64,000 bases of DNA from Paracoccus methylovorus (GTDB lineage Bacteria; Pseudomonadota; Alphaproteobacteria; Rhodobacterales; Rhodobacteraceae): NCBI RefSeq assembly GCF_016919705.1, contig NZ_CP070368.1:1798001-1862000 (forward strand). Reading direction: 5' to 3'. The position numbers and the translations under genes are program-made. The notes under the pieces are model-generated. The model did no database searches and was not told the origin of the DNA. It saw nothing but the letters and a program-made list of their open reading frames with translations. Below are positions 1 to 8,555 of the stretch, in pieces (within the stretch, counting starts at the first letter, position 1; each line of letters begins with the position of its first letter).

Positions 1-34
1 CGGCAAGGGGCTTTTCGAACTCCAGGTAAGTCAT
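1..34 (-). CDS. accA: Acetyl-CoA carboxylase carboxyltransferase subunit alpha, 5' end only
   Basis: Only the first eleven codons lie inside the window, reading leftwards from an ATG at 34. The visible peptide MTYLEFEKPLA matches the usual N-terminus of alphaproteobacterial AccA, the alpha half of the carboxyltransferase that makes malonyl-CoA for fatty acid synthesis. The rest is off the left edge. The call rests on this short N-terminus alone, so it is a recognition, not proof. The interval between this start and moaE (35-114) has no gene. Confidence 0.65.
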   Translation of the reverse strand, partial: MTYLEFEKPLA

Positions 35-114
35 GCAGGGCTCCGCGCTGTCATCCGGTCGGGTCAGGTCCGCGCCCTATATGATCGCCGAAGCCGGGGA
101 TTGCAACTTTTGCC

Positions 115-549
115 TTACCACCGCGACAGCGCGTCCTCGTCCTCGGTCCGTGCCTCAACCCAGACGCCGGGGCCTTCCGGTCCGATCTCGCGCTTCCAGA
201 ACGGCGCGCGGGATTTCAGCCAGTCCATCAGATATTCCGCCGCCTGAAAGGCCGCTATGCGGTGACGCGCGGCAGTGGCGACCATCATGATCGGCTGGCC
301 CACTTCCAGCCGGCCATGGCGATGTATGATGCGCCAGTCATCCAGCTCGAAACGCTCGGCCGCCTGCGCGCCATAGGCGGACAGCGCCTTTTCGGTCATG
401 CCGGGATAGTGCTCGATCTCCAGCGCCACCAACCGGCCGCCCTCATCGCGCACCAGTCCGGAAAAGGTGACGACGGCCCCCGAACCCGCGCCGAAGCCCG
501 CCAGTTCGGCGGCAAGGTCGAAAGGCGCGCTTTGAACCCGGGCGGCCAT
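115..549 (-). CDS. moaE: Molybdopterin synthase large (catalytic) subunit MoaE
   Basis: 144 aa, the normal length for MoaE. With MoaD it converts cyclic pyranopterin monophosphate to molybdopterin in the cytoplasm. Diagnostic segments are HRHGRLEVGQ in the middle and LKSRAPFWKRE near the C-terminus, which carries the conserved lysines of the active site. It starts 1 base after the moaD stop, so the two subunits are probably made together. The product is relevant to this window because a large molybdoenzyme is encoded at 10-12.6 kb. Confidence 0.93.
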   Translation of the reverse strand: MAARVQSAPFDLAAELAGFGAGSGAVVTFSGLVRDEGGRLVALEIEHYPGMTEKALSAYGAQAAERFELDDWRIIHRHGRLEVGQPIMMVATAARHRIAAFQAAEYLMDWLKSRAPFWKREIGPEGPGVWVEARTEDEDALSRW

Positions 550-550
550 C

Positions 551-802
551 TCAGCCCCCGGTCATGGGCGGGAAAAACGCGACCTCGCGCACCCCGGCCA
601 ATGGCGCATCCAGATCGGCCAGTTCCTGATCGAGTGCGACACGCACCGCCGACAGATCCGACAGCGCATGCGCATGCCATTCGTCCATTCCGGCCAGTTC
701 CGCAACCAGATCGCGCACGGTGGCGGCCTCGGTCTCGATCCGCTCGCGCGGCTGGCCGATGCGTTCGCGCAGCCAGGCAAAGTAAAGCACGTCAAGCGCC
801 AT
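551..802 (-). CDS. moaD: Molybdopterin synthase sulfur-carrier subunit MoaD
   Basis: 83 aa from the ATG at 802; an alternative ATG at 808 would add two residues. A GAGG sequence about 7 bases upstream favours 802. It is a ubiquitin-like protein ending in MTGG; the terminal Gly-Gly is where MoeB adenylates and where the thiocarboxylate forms before transfer to MoaE. Its start lies inside the 3' end of pgsA, giving a pgsA-moaD-moaE coupled order. Short length, beta-grasp-like pattern and terminal GG all agree. Confidence 0.9.
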   Translation of the reverse strand: MALDVLYFAWLRERIGQPRERIETEAATVRDLVAELAGMDEWHAHALSDLSAVRVALDQELADLDAPLAGVREVAFFPPMTGG

Positions 803-1421
803 GGTCATCCCTCAGGAAAGGCCGGGCCTTGGCGAAGTAATCCCAGCCGGTGATCGCCGTCAGCACCGCCGCGATCCAGATCAGAATCAACCCGACCTGC
901 GTCGCCAGATCCGACCAGTCGTCGGACCAGGGCAGGCTGGTTTCGCCGACCAGCGGCGGGCGGCCGGTTTCATAATAGTTCAGGCCGGTGCCCAGGAAAA
1001 GCACGGCGATGGCGACCATCTGCGCCGTGGTCTTCCACTTGGCCAGTTTGGTGACCTGAAGCAGCCTTGCCTTATCGCCCAGGAATTCGCGCAGACCGGA
1101 CACGAAGACCTCGCGGAACAGGATCACGGTCGCAGGCAGGATCAGCCACGGGTTCATGCCGGAATAGCCGGTGATGACGACCACGGCGATGATGACCATG
1201 GCCTTGTCGGCGATCGGGTCCATGGCGGCGCCAAAGCGGCTTTCCTGCCCCCACGCGCGGGCCAGATAGCCGTCGAACCAATCGGTTATCGCGGCAATCA
1301 TGAACAGCGCCAAAGCCGCGAAATCGGCAAAGGGCCGGCTGAGGAAAAAGAACATCAGCGGAACCAGCGGCGCGGCCGCAAGTCGCAGAACGGTCAGGAG
1401 ATTGGGCAAGGTCCAGCGCAT
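792..1421 (-). CDS. pgsA: CDP-diacylglycerol--glycerol-3-phosphate 3-phosphatidyltransferase
   Basis: 209 aa integral membrane enzyme that makes phosphatidylglycerophosphate, the first committed step to phosphatidylglycerol and cardiolipin. The CDP-alcohol phosphatidyltransferase signature DG-x2-AR-x8-G-x3-D-x3-D is visible as TDWFDGYLARA followed by GAAMDPIADK, at roughly residues 50-80. Several hydrophobic segments follow. It overlaps moaD by about 11 bases. In relatives I recall uvrC lying upstream of pgsA; here a metal-resistance regulator sits there, an arrangement I can see but not compare. Confidence 0.93.
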   Translation of the reverse strand: MRWTLPNLLTVLRLAAAPLVPLMFFFLSRPFADFAALALFMIAAITDWFDGYLARAWGQESRFGAAMDPIADKAMVIIAVVVITGYSGMNPWLILPATVILFREVFVSGLREFLGDKARLLQVTKLAKWKTTAQMVAIAVLFLGTGLNYYETGRPPLVGETSLPWSDDWSDLATQVGLILIWIAAVLTAITGWDYFAKARPFLRDDHGA

Positions 1422-1489
1422 GGCGTCAATCTAGGACGTCGGCGCGCCGGGGGGAAGGGGCGACCGAAGCCAACGGCCAAAGCACGCCC

Positions 1490-1930
1490 CTAGACCGCCT
1501 GACCGGCCGCCTGCGCATCATGGTCATGGGCGCAAAGCGCATGATTGCCGAGCACCTCGATAACCCGGCATTCCGCGATGGTGTCGCTGGCGCAATGATC
1601 CAGCATACGCTGCAATTCGTCGCGCAGCACCGTCAGGCGGGCGATCCGGGCCTGGATCTCGGCAAGCTGGCGCCGGGCGATATCGTCGGCAGCAGTGCAG
1701 GGTTGGTTCGGGCGATCCGACAGGCTTAGAAGTTCACGGATCGCCTCCAGCGGAAAGCCCAGATCGCGGGCGTGACGGATAAATGCCAGCCGTTCCAGCG
1801 TGCTTTGCGCGTAAAGCCGCTGGTTGCCTGCCGTGCGTTCGGGCTCGGGCATCAGGCCGATCTGTTCGTAATAGCGAATCGTCGGCACCTTGACGCCGGT
1901 GGCCTTGGCCAGCTTGCCGATGGGGAACAT
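1490..1930 (-). CDS. MerR-family heavy-metal-responsive regulator (CadR/ZntR type)
   Basis: 146 aa. An N-terminal winged helix (FPIGKLAKATGVKVPTIRYYE) is followed by the long dimerisation helix and a metal-binding C-terminus. Cysteines occur in NQPC at about residue 78 and in DHCASDTIAEC at about 112-120, the places used by Zn/Cd/Pb-sensing MerR proteins, and the tail carries CAHDHD. It is transcribed divergently from the P1B ATPase at 2016, and a MerR-type operator/promoter lies between them. It most likely activates that pump on metal binding. The metal (Zn, Cd or Pb) cannot be settled from sequence. Confidence 0.88.
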   Translation of the reverse strand: MFPIGKLAKATGVKVPTIRYYEQIGLMPEPERTAGNQRLYAQSTLERLAFIRHARDLGFPLEAIRELLSLSDRPNQPCTAADDIARRQLAEIQARIARLTVLRDELQRMLDHCASDTIAECRVIEVLGNHALCAHDHDAQAAGQAV

Positions 1931-1940
1931 AAAAAACCTC

Positions 1941-1971
1941 TTGAAGCTCTAGTCGCTATAGGAATTAGGTT
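1941..1971 (+). promoter_or_regulatory. MerR-type promoter with 19-bp spacer and dyad operator
   Basis: A -35-like TTGAAG (1941-1946) and a -10-like TAGGTT (1966-1971) are separated by 19 bp, longer than the usual 17 and typical of promoters that MerR proteins untwist. Within the spacer an imperfect dyad pairs CTCTAG (1947-1952) with CTATAG (1956-1961). It points at the P1B ATPase and lies just upstream of the divergent regulator start, so it probably also controls the regulator. Confidence 0.75.
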
Positions 1972-2015
1972 CCGAATCACCAAAGACAAGGCCCGCCGAG
2001 GGCAGGAGAAGGGTG

Positions 2016-4214
2016 ATGAACACAGAACAGGCGCAACGGCACGAATGGACGGTGACGGGCATGGATTGCGCGTCCTGCAGCGCCAAAGTGACGCGGGCCG
2101 TCGAGCGGCTGCCCGGCGTCGGCGACGTCAGCGTCGCGCTGATGGCCGAGCGGCTGTCGCTGACGCTGAAACCCGGCACCACCGCCAGCGAAGAGATCGA
2201 GGGCATCGTCCGAAAGCTGGGCTACGACATCATGCCCAAGGGACAAAAGCCATCCGCCGGGAATACTGCGGTCCCCCAATCCGCCGCCACACATAATCAT
2301 GACCACGATCATCGCCACCACCATGGCGACGCCAGACATGACGAACGCTGGTATCGGTCGGGCAAGGGCCGGCTGGTGATCCTGACCGGCGCGTTGCTGG
2401 TGGTGGCATGGGGGTTTGAGCTGCTGACCTCGGCCGAGGCGGGCTATTGGGCGTTTCTCGCGGCCTGCCTGATCGGGGTGGTCCCGGTCGCAAGACGCGC
2501 CTGGGCCGCGCTGCGCATGGGCCAGCCCTTTACCATCGAGGCGCTGATGACCATTGCCGCACTTGGCGCGCTTATCATCGGCGCGGCGCAAGAAGCGGCC
2601 TTGGTGGTCTTTCTGTTCGCCGTGGGCGAGGTGCTGGAAGGCGTCGCCGCCGGCAAGGCCCGCGACGGCATCCGGGCCTTGGCTGACCTAGTGCCCAAAA
2701 CCGCGCTGCTGGATGACGGCGGCACCATCCGCGAAGTCCCCGCCAGCCTGCTGGAGATCGGCCAGACGGTGCTGGTCCGGCCCGGCGACCGCATCCCCGC
2801 CGATGGCGATATCGTCGAGGGCATCAGCGGCATCGACGAAAGCCCCGTGACCGGCGAAAGCGTGCCGCAAAGCAAGGGACCGGGCGAGCCGGTCTTTGCC
2901 GGCTCGATCAATACCGAGGCCGCTCTGCGCATCCGCGTGACCCGGCAGCCCTCGGACAACACCATCGCCCGCATCGTCCGACTGGTCGAGGAAGCCGAAG
3001 AAGCTCGCGCCCCGACCGAGCGTTTCATCGACCGTTTCAGCCGCTGGTACATGCCCGCCGTGGTCGCGGGGGCCGCGCTGGTCATGCTGGTGCCACCGCT
3101 GGGGTTCGGCGCCGACTGGGATACGTGGATCTATCGCGGGCTGGCCCTGCTGCTGATCGGCTGTCCCTGCGCGCTGGTGATCTCGGTTCCTGCCTCGATC
3201 GCCTCGGCGCTGTCATCGGGCGCGCGGCACGGCCTGCTGATGAAGGGCGGCGCAGTGATCGAGGCGGCGGCGAATGTTCGCCACGTGGCGCTGGACAAGA
3301 CCGGCACGCTGACCCATGGCCAGCCGGCCGTGACCTGCCTGCTGCCCGTGCCCGACGTTACCGAAGCCCGGCTGCTTGCCACCGCGGCCGGGGTCGAGGC
3401 CGGGTCCAGCCATCCGCTGGCCCAGGCTATCCTGCGCCGCGCCGCCGAGGCGGGTATTGCGCCTCTACCTGCCCGCGACGCCCGCGCCCTGCCCGGCAAG
3501 GGGGTCGAGGCGGTGTTGGGCGAATCCCGTGTCTGGGTCGCCTCACCCCGCCATGCCGCCGCACTGGGCGGGCTTCACGACGAGGCCGCGGCAGTGGCAC
3601 TGGAGGCAAAGGGCATGACGGTGGTGGCCGTCCTTGACGAACGCCAGCCCCTTGGCCTGATCGCCATGCGCGACGAGCCGCGCCCGGACGCTGCCGAAGC
3701 CATGCGCCAACTGACAGCCATGGGCGTGACACCCCTTATGCTGACCGGCGATAACCCCCGCACCGCTCAGGCCATCGCCGGCACGCTCGGAATCGACTTC
3801 AGGGCCGGGATGCTGCCCGAAGACAAGCTGGCCGCAATCCGCGAAATGGCCGCCAAGGGGGGCGTGATGATGATCGGCGACGGCATCAACGACGCCCCTG
3901 CGCTGAAGCAGGCAAGCGTCGGCGTCGCCATGGGATCGGGCACGGATGTCGCGCTGGAAACCGCGGATGCGGCTATTCTGCGCAACCGGGTCGGCGACGT
4001 GCCGGCGCTCATCCGGCTGGCGCGCGTCACGATGGGCAACATCCGGCAGAACATCACCATCGCGCTGGGGCTGAAGGCGGTGTTTCTGGTGACCTCGGTG
4101 CTGGGGATCACCGGCCTGTGGATCGCGATCCTTGCCGATACCGGGGCCACGGTGCTGGTCACGCTGAATGCGCTGCGCCTGCTGGGACATGACCCCAATG
4201 CCTCTGCCCGGTGA
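2016..4214 (+). CDS. Zn2+/Cd2+/Pb2+-exporting P1B-type ATPase
   Basis: About 732 aa from ATG 2016, preceded by AGGAG 7 bases upstream; a GTG at 2013 is possible. Order of parts: heavy-metal-associated domain with GMDCASCSAKV (about residues 15-25), a histidine-rich linker with HNHDHDHRHHH (about 90-105), membrane segments, the metal-site CPC motif at about 383, the phosphorylation motif DKTGT at about 427, and the hinge motif GDGIND. The last membrane region has GLKAVF and ADTGA, the Lys and Asp positions of the ZntA (P1B-2) group. It pumps divalent soft metals to the periplasm. Regulation is by the divergent MerR protein. ZntA and CadA names are both used for this type. Confidence 0.92.
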   Translation: MNTEQAQRHEWTVTGMDCASCSAKVTRAVERLPGVGDVSVALMAERLSLTLKPGTTASEEIEGIVRKLGYDIMPKGQKPSAGNTAVPQSAATHNHDHDHRHHHGDARHDERWYRSGKGRLVILTGALLVVAWGFELLTSAEAGYWAFLAACLIGVVPVARRAWAALRMGQPFTIEALMTIAALGALIIGAAQEAALVVFLFAVGEVLEGVAAGKARDGIRALADLVPKTALLDDGGTIREVPASLLEIGQTVLVRPGDRIPADGDIVEGISGIDESPVTGESVPQSKGPGEPVFAGSINTEAALRIRVTRQPSDNTIARIVRLVEEAEEARAPTERFIDRFSRWYMPAVVAGAALVMLVPPLGFGADWDTWIYRGLALLLIGCPCALVISVPASIASALSSGARHGLLMKGGAVIEAAANVRHVALDKTGTLTHGQPAVTCLLPVPDVTEARLLATAAGVEAGSSHPLAQAILRRAAEAGIAPLPARDARALPGKGVEAVLGESRVWVASPRHAAALGGLHDEAAAVALEAKGMTVVAVLDERQPLGLIAMRDEPRPDAAEAMRQLTAMGVTPLMLTGDNPRTAQAIAGTLGIDFRAGMLPEDKLAAIREMAAKGGVMMIGDGINDAPALKQASVGVAMGSGTDVALETADAAILRNRVGDVPALIRLARVTMGNIRQNITIALGLKAVFLVTSVLGITGLWIAILADTGATVLVTLNALRLLGHDPNASAR

Positions 4215-4259
4215 CATGCGCAGCAGCCTTTCCGTGCGATCATGCCGTCAAGGACACAG

Positions 4260-4278
4260 GCGGGGCTGTTTGCCCCGC
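4260..4278. terminator. Hairpin between convergent genes
   Basis: A perfect 7-bp stem GCGGGGC/GCCCCGC with a 5-base loop sits between the convergent P1B ATPase and response-regulator genes. It can fold on either strand. The T tract is weak (TTGCC), so it is a plausible bidirectional terminator, not a textbook one. Confidence 0.6.
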
Positions 4279-4300
4279 TTGCCAAAGCGTGATCCTTGGG

Positions 4301-5656
4301 TCAGTCCGCATCGCCCTTCGTGATCCCGGGCAGGAGCCGATAGAGGTTTCGTTCGGAAATCCCCAGTGTTTCTGCCATTTCCCGACGATTGCCGCCCGTG
4401 GTTTCCAGCAGCAGGCGCAGATATGCATCGCGCAGGCTCTCCAGCGTGGGGGCTTGTGGGAAACGCAGCACCACCTGCCCGTCCTTGACGGCGACCGCCC
4501 CGGTATCCAGACCCAGATGCGCGGGCTCGATCCCGTCGGCGCCGGCAGAAAGGATCAGCGAGCGTTCGATCGCATTGGACAGTTCCCGAAGGTTGCCGGG
4601 CCAGCTATGGGCAAGCATCGCCTTTTTCGCAGCATCCGAGAAATGTTTCGGCGTATTGCGCTGAAAGCTGCGGTTTTCCAGGATCTCCTGTGCCAGCAGC
4701 AGGATGTCCTCGGGCCTTTCGGCAAGAGACGGCAGGCGGATGGTAAAGGCCAGCATCCGAAACAGCAGTTCGGAGCGTTGCGGCCCGGCCTTTGCGATCT
4801 CTTCCGGCGAAAGGGCGCTGCCAAGGATGAAACGCGCCCTGCATGGCAGTTGGGTGGTCGTGCCCACCGGCCGGTAAGAGCCGCTTTCGATCACCCGCAA
4901 CAGCCTGACCTGCAAATCCAGACTTAGCCGGTCGATGCCTGAAAGATAGATCGTGCCGCTGTCCCCTGCGGCCAGCAGCCCTTCGGTCCGCGCCACTCCC
5001 TTTCCTTCGGGGCGGACCAGACCAAAGATTTCCTCGGCATCCAGTCCTCCTTCGCAATCCGCGGAAACGAAGCGGCCGTTCGAACGCGGCGACAGGCTGT
5101 GCAGCGCCAGCGCCACGCGTTCCTTGCCCGCCCCCGCCGCACCAAGAACCAGAACCGGCGTTTCGGCCCCGGCAAAAAGCGAAATCAGGCGCTGCACCTC
5201 TAGGATCTGGGGGGAGCTTCCGCCGACAGGCTGGTTTTTCCCGGCCAAGGCGCGGCTTTGCCAGAAGGCCAGATCGCGGCGCAGGTCGGCCGCATCGAAA
5301 ACCCGGCGCAGCGCCAGCTCCAGCGTCTGCGACGTGGCGGGCTTTACAAGGAAATCCAGCGCGCCGGCCCTGACCGCCTGCACGGCCTGATCAATCGTGC
5401 CCACCGCGGTCAACACGATGGCGGGGCAGTATTCGCGCAGTTCAGGCAGAAAGCTCATTCCATCGCTGTCGGGCAGGCGCAGATCAAGAATAGCAAGATC
5501 GGGCCTGAAATAACCAAGAGTTTCCAGCGCTACGGCACGGGAAAGCGCACCAAGCGCCTCATACCCCAGACGGCCAAGCTGTTCGACCAGAAGCCGGTTT
5601 AGGGTCTGATCATCCTCGATCACCAGAATGCGGCGTCTGTCGGGTAACTGTGTCAT
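4301..5656 (-). CDS. NtrC-family response regulator with degenerate AAA+ domain
   Basis: 451 aa. Receiver domain at residues 8-125 with phospho-acceptor Asp58 (ILDLRLP) and the conserved Lys in FLVKPA. An AAA+ domain follows with a modified Walker A, GAAGAGKE (172-179). Where sigma-54 activators carry GAFTGA (about 211-226) the sequence is FGLVRPEGKGVART with no such motif, and Walker B is TIYLSGI, lacking both acidic residues of LFLDEI. A Fis-type helix-turn-helix ends the protein (GGNRREMAETLGISERNLYRL). It overlaps the sensor kinase gene by ATGA and is the last gene of the molybdoenzyme operon, so it probably controls that operon. Loss of the ATPase and sigma-54 contact residues suggests it works with sigma-70, as described for Rhodobacter capsulatus NtrC, or as a repressor. 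Confidence 0.85.
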   Translation of the reverse strand: MTQLPDRRRILVIEDDQTLNRLLVEQLGRLGYEALGALSRAVALETLGYFRPDLAILDLRLPDSDGMSFLPELREYCPAIVLTAVGTIDQAVQAVRAGALDFLVKPATSQTLELALRRVFDAADLRRDLAFWQSRALAGKNQPVGGSSPQILEVQRLISLFAGAETPVLVLGAAGAGKERVALALHSLSPRSNGRFVSADCEGGLDAEEIFGLVRPEGKGVARTEGLLAAGDSGTIYLSGIDRLSLDLQVRLLRVIESGSYRPVGTTTQLPCRARFILGSALSPEEIAKAGPQRSELLFRMLAFTIRLPSLAERPEDILLLAQEILENRSFQRNTPKHFSDAAKKAMLAHSWPGNLRELSNAIERSLILSAGADGIEPAHLGLDTGAVAVKDGQVVLRFPQAPTLESLRDAYLRLLLETTGGNRREMAETLGISERNLYRLLPGITKGDAD

Positions 5657-7545
5657 CGCGAGCCTTCTTCCTGGCGTGCATCTGGATCGGGAAAGCGGAT
5701 CGTAAACACCGTGCCTTGGCCAAGCGTGCTTTCCACCGCGACGCTTCCGTTCCAGCGCGTGATGATGCTTTGCACGATGGCAAGGCCAAGGCCGCGACCG
5801 GACGTGCCATCGGCCCGGCGGGTCCAGAACGGCAGGAAGATGCGCGTAAGATCCGACGGCGCGATACCAATACCTTCGTCGGCAATGACAAGCACGACGT
5901 CCCTGCCGTCGGATCGGGCCGTGATATGGACAGTGCCGCCGTCAAGCATGGCATGGAACGCGTTCAGCACAAGGTTCGTCACCAGCATCCGCAGATCGCT
6001 TTCCGAGCCAAGGAACCGCAGGCCCGGCTGGATATCGACGACCTCCTTCGCGCCCGCCTGCCTGGCCTGAAAGGACAGGATCGCCAGCGCCTCGGGCACG
6101 ATCCGGTCGATCTCGACCAGGATCGGCTCTTCAGAAGGCGGCATGCTCAGCAGCATCAGGCTGTTGGTCAGGGTCAGCGTCCGGCGCATTTCTTCGCCGA
6201 TCATCCTCAGCCGCCCGGCGGCTCCGGGATTGTCGCCCGCGCCCAGATCGCTCTGCGCGGCATCGACCAGCAACGAGATCGAGGACAGCGGGTTGTGGAT
6301 TTCATGGGCCAGTCCGGCAGCCAGCAGACCGATTTCAGAAAGCCTTTGTTCCTGACTAAGCCGGGCCTGCTGGTCAAGATCACGGATCGCCTCGACGACG
6401 CAGGCGGTGCTGCCGCCTTCCCGCACCAGCACAAGCGTCGCGGCAGCAAGTTCTACATGCCGTTCCTCGCCCCCCGGTGCCTTATGGATCTGCCGGCAAT
6501 TCAGTGGCAACCGCCCGTTTGCCGCCTCGGCCACCGGGCAAATCACCAGCGTATCAGGGCACGGGGAACTACGTTGATGGGAAAGCTTGTAGCAAGGCTG
6601 CCCGATGACACCTGCATGAGAAAGCCCCGATTGCGCTACATAGGCCGCATTGGCCATCAGGACGCGATAGTCCGGCCCAATGACGCGAATGCCATCCGGG
6701 ATCGCGTCGATCACCGATTGCAGTGTTTGCCCCGCGGCATCCAGCCGGCCCATCGCCTCTTGCAGTCGGGCTGCCATCCGGTTGAAGCCTGCGGAAAGCG
6801 TCGCGATCTCGTCCTGCCCCGTAACCGGCAGCCTGTGGTCCAGATGGCCTTCGGCAAGGGCGCGGGTTCCGGCCTCGATCCGGGCGACGGGGTTGATGAC
6901 GGTGCGTCGCAGCACCCACCAGCTTGCGGCAAGGCTGGCAAGGGTGACGGCAAGCCCTGCAAATGCAAGAACCACGGCGGTTTTACGCGATTCCGCCTGA
7001 AGCTCGCCTTTGGCAAAGTCGATGACGAGAATGCCGTTGACGGGATGCTCTTCGACAGGGCCGTGACAGGATTGGCAGGCCGCGCGGTTGGGAACGGGCC
7101 TGATCGCCCGCAGGATGTCGGGCTGGTCAGGCAGCGCTTTGGCCGAGGGTATGCGGTCGGCAAGCGCGCGGCGAATCTGTTCGGTATCCAGAACTTCGCT
7201 GGCCAATGCGGGCGGCGAGGCAAAGCGGACCTCAAGCTCGGGGTTCAATACGCGAACAGCACTTATGTCGGGCTCGTGCCCCAGAGCCGAGATGATCGCG
7301 GCAAGTCCAGGCAGGTCGCGCTTGAGCATCGCATTTTCCAGCGTGGCATGGAAAAGCGCCGAAAGCTGGATCGCCGCTCGCTCCTGTTCGGCTGTGATCC
7401 GCGTCCGGTAAAGGCCCGAAAGCACAACCAGAAAGATCAGCGACAGGATCAAAAGCACCATGGCCAGCGTGCCGACCATCCGCCGCTGAAGGCCGCCGAC
7501 CCTTCGGGATATGCCGGTCATCGTCGTGGAAACCTGCCCTGCCAT
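5653..7545 (-). CDS. Sensor histidine kinase with periplasmic c-type haem motif
   Basis: 630 aa from ATG 7545 (a GTG at 7548 is the alternative). Membrane segment 1 is at about residues 25-45 and segment 2 at about 190-211. The periplasmic loop between them holds CQSCHG (about 157-162), a CxxCH site for covalent haem. Then come a HAMP region, a PAS domain with a cysteine-rich motif (QPCYKLSH, SSPCPD), a HisKA domain with GLAHEIHNPLSS, and an HATPase domain with DEGIGI and GRGLGLAIV. The gene overlaps its neighbours on both sides. A likely role is sensing redox state, an oxidant or a haem ligand for the upstream molybdoenzyme operon. Haem attachment is inferred from the motif only. Confidence 0.85.
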   Translation of the reverse strand: MAGQVSTTMTGISRRVGGLQRRMVGTLAMVLLILSLIFLVVLSGLYRTRITAEQERAAIQLSALFHATLENAMLKRDLPGLAAIISALGHEPDISAVRVLNPELEVRFASPPALASEVLDTEQIRRALADRIPSAKALPDQPDILRAIRPVPNRAACQSCHGPVEEHPVNGILVIDFAKGELQAESRKTAVVLAFAGLAVTLASLAASWWVLRRTVINPVARIEAGTRALAEGHLDHRLPVTGQDEIATLSAGFNRMAARLQEAMGRLDAAGQTLQSVIDAIPDGIRVIGPDYRVLMANAAYVAQSGLSHAGVIGQPCYKLSHQRSSPCPDTLVICPVAEAANGRLPLNCRQIHKAPGGEERHVELAAATLVLVREGGSTACVVEAIRDLDQQARLSQEQRLSEIGLLAAGLAHEIHNPLSSISLLVDAAQSDLGAGDNPGAAGRLRMIGEEMRRTLTLTNSLMLLSMPPSEEPILVEIDRIVPEALAILSFQARQAGAKEVVDIQPGLRFLGSESDLRMLVTNLVLNAFHAMLDGGTVHITARSDGRDVVLVIADEGIGIAPSDLTRIFLPFWTRRADGTSGRGLGLAIVQSIITRWNGSVAVESTLGQGTVFTIRFPDPDARQEEGSR

Positions 7546-8555
7546 CACTCAAGAACCTGAAACAGCCGTTTGTGATGGCCGGTGCGGTCGCAGACGGGGC
7601 AAATTCCGTGCGCCGCATAAGGGCCAAGGGCAGGAACATGCACGTTCACGCCGCAGCCCCTGCAGCGAAAACCGACCAGCGCCACTGGCTGGGGCGCGGC
7701 AGACAGATGACCAAGCCGGATCGCATTTTCGCCGCATAAATCACAACATAGCCCGCAGTCGTTACAGGTGGCCGGGTCGACAACATACTGCATTTCGCCG
7801 TCCCCCGACTTGACACGGCTCAAGCTTGCGGTCGGACACAGCGAAATACAGGCGTCACAACCGGTGCAGCGGCCCGGATCTATCAAGGGGACGTTGACGT
7901 AAAGCGTATCTGGCCCACAGGACAGCGATTGCAGCCGGGCCAGCGGCGGTGCACTCGCCGCCCCCATGGGCAAGGCGGAAAGGCCGAAAAGCCTGCGGCG
8001 ACCGGCATCGGTCGCAGTACCGGGGCCTATCCGCGTTGTGCGGCGGGGTGGTTCCCCGGCCCGTTCAAGCAGCAGCCCCGGCAGTTTGCGCGACGCCAGC
8101 AGGGCATTCAGCGCAGCAACATGGCGGTGAACGGACAGCCCCGCGCCATCGGGACATGCGGCGCAGTCGCCGGTAAGGCAGGTGATCCGCCGCAACCCCT
8201 GCAACCAAAGGCGCGTCAATGCCGCAAGACCCAAAGCCTGAAGGCAAAGCGCATCGCCGCCCTTGCCCTGCGCATGACGGGAACAGGCAAGCCACCCCTC
8301 GGCCCCCGGTCGTGACAAAGGCTCGGGACACTCGGCACCGTCAAGCGTGACAGCCCCGCTGGGACAGGCGGCACCACAACCCCCGCAGCCGGAACAGGCA
8401 GCGGCATCCAGTTCCAGACCATCCTCTCCAGTCGTCAGGGCCTTGCTTGGGCAGGCCTCGACGCAGGCCGAGCAGGTCGAGACGTCAAACCGCGACAACA
8501 CGCATAATTCAGCGTCGATCTGGGGAATGGCCACGGCCCGGCTTTCTGCGATCAC
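7545..8555 (-). CDS. Multi-cluster 4Fe-4S ferredoxin-like protein, cytoplasmic
   Basis: 336 aa, GTG start at 8555 overlapping the chaperone stop (GTGA). Four ferredoxin-type cysteine blocks are visible: STCSACVEACP (about residue 30), CSGCGGCGAACP (about 55), CTGCDACISLCP (about 235) and CNDCGLCCDLC (about 270). A C-terminal pair CRGCG...CPVC resembles a zinc ribbon or rubredoxin-like knuckle. No signal peptide is seen, so it should stay in the cytoplasm, on the other side of the membrane from the Tat-exported enzyme. It could pass electrons during cofactor assembly or link the system to cytoplasmic donors. I do not recognise a named family. Confidence 0.75.
   Translation of the reverse strand: MIAESRAVAIPQIDAELCVLSRFDVSTCSACVEACPSKALTTGEDGLELDAAACSGCGGCGAACPSGAVTLDGAECPEPLSRPGAEGWLACSRHAQGKGGDALCLQALGLAALTRLWLQGLRRITCLTGDCAACPDGAGLSVHRHVAALNALLASRKLPGLLLERAGEPPRRTTRIGPGTATDAGRRRLFGLSALPMGAASAPPLARLQSLSCGPDTLYVNVPLIDPGRCTGCDACISLCPTASLSRVKSGDGEMQYVVDPATCNDCGLCCDLCGENAIRLGHLSAAPQPVALVGFRCRGCGVNVHVPALGPYAAHGICPVCDRTGHHKRLFQVLE

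Noticed and set aside
5650..7560. 636-codon plus-strand frame opposite the sensor kinase.
   Set aside because: Low-complexity Arg/His/Gln-rich translation typical of GC-rich antisense; the kinase has complete family motifs.
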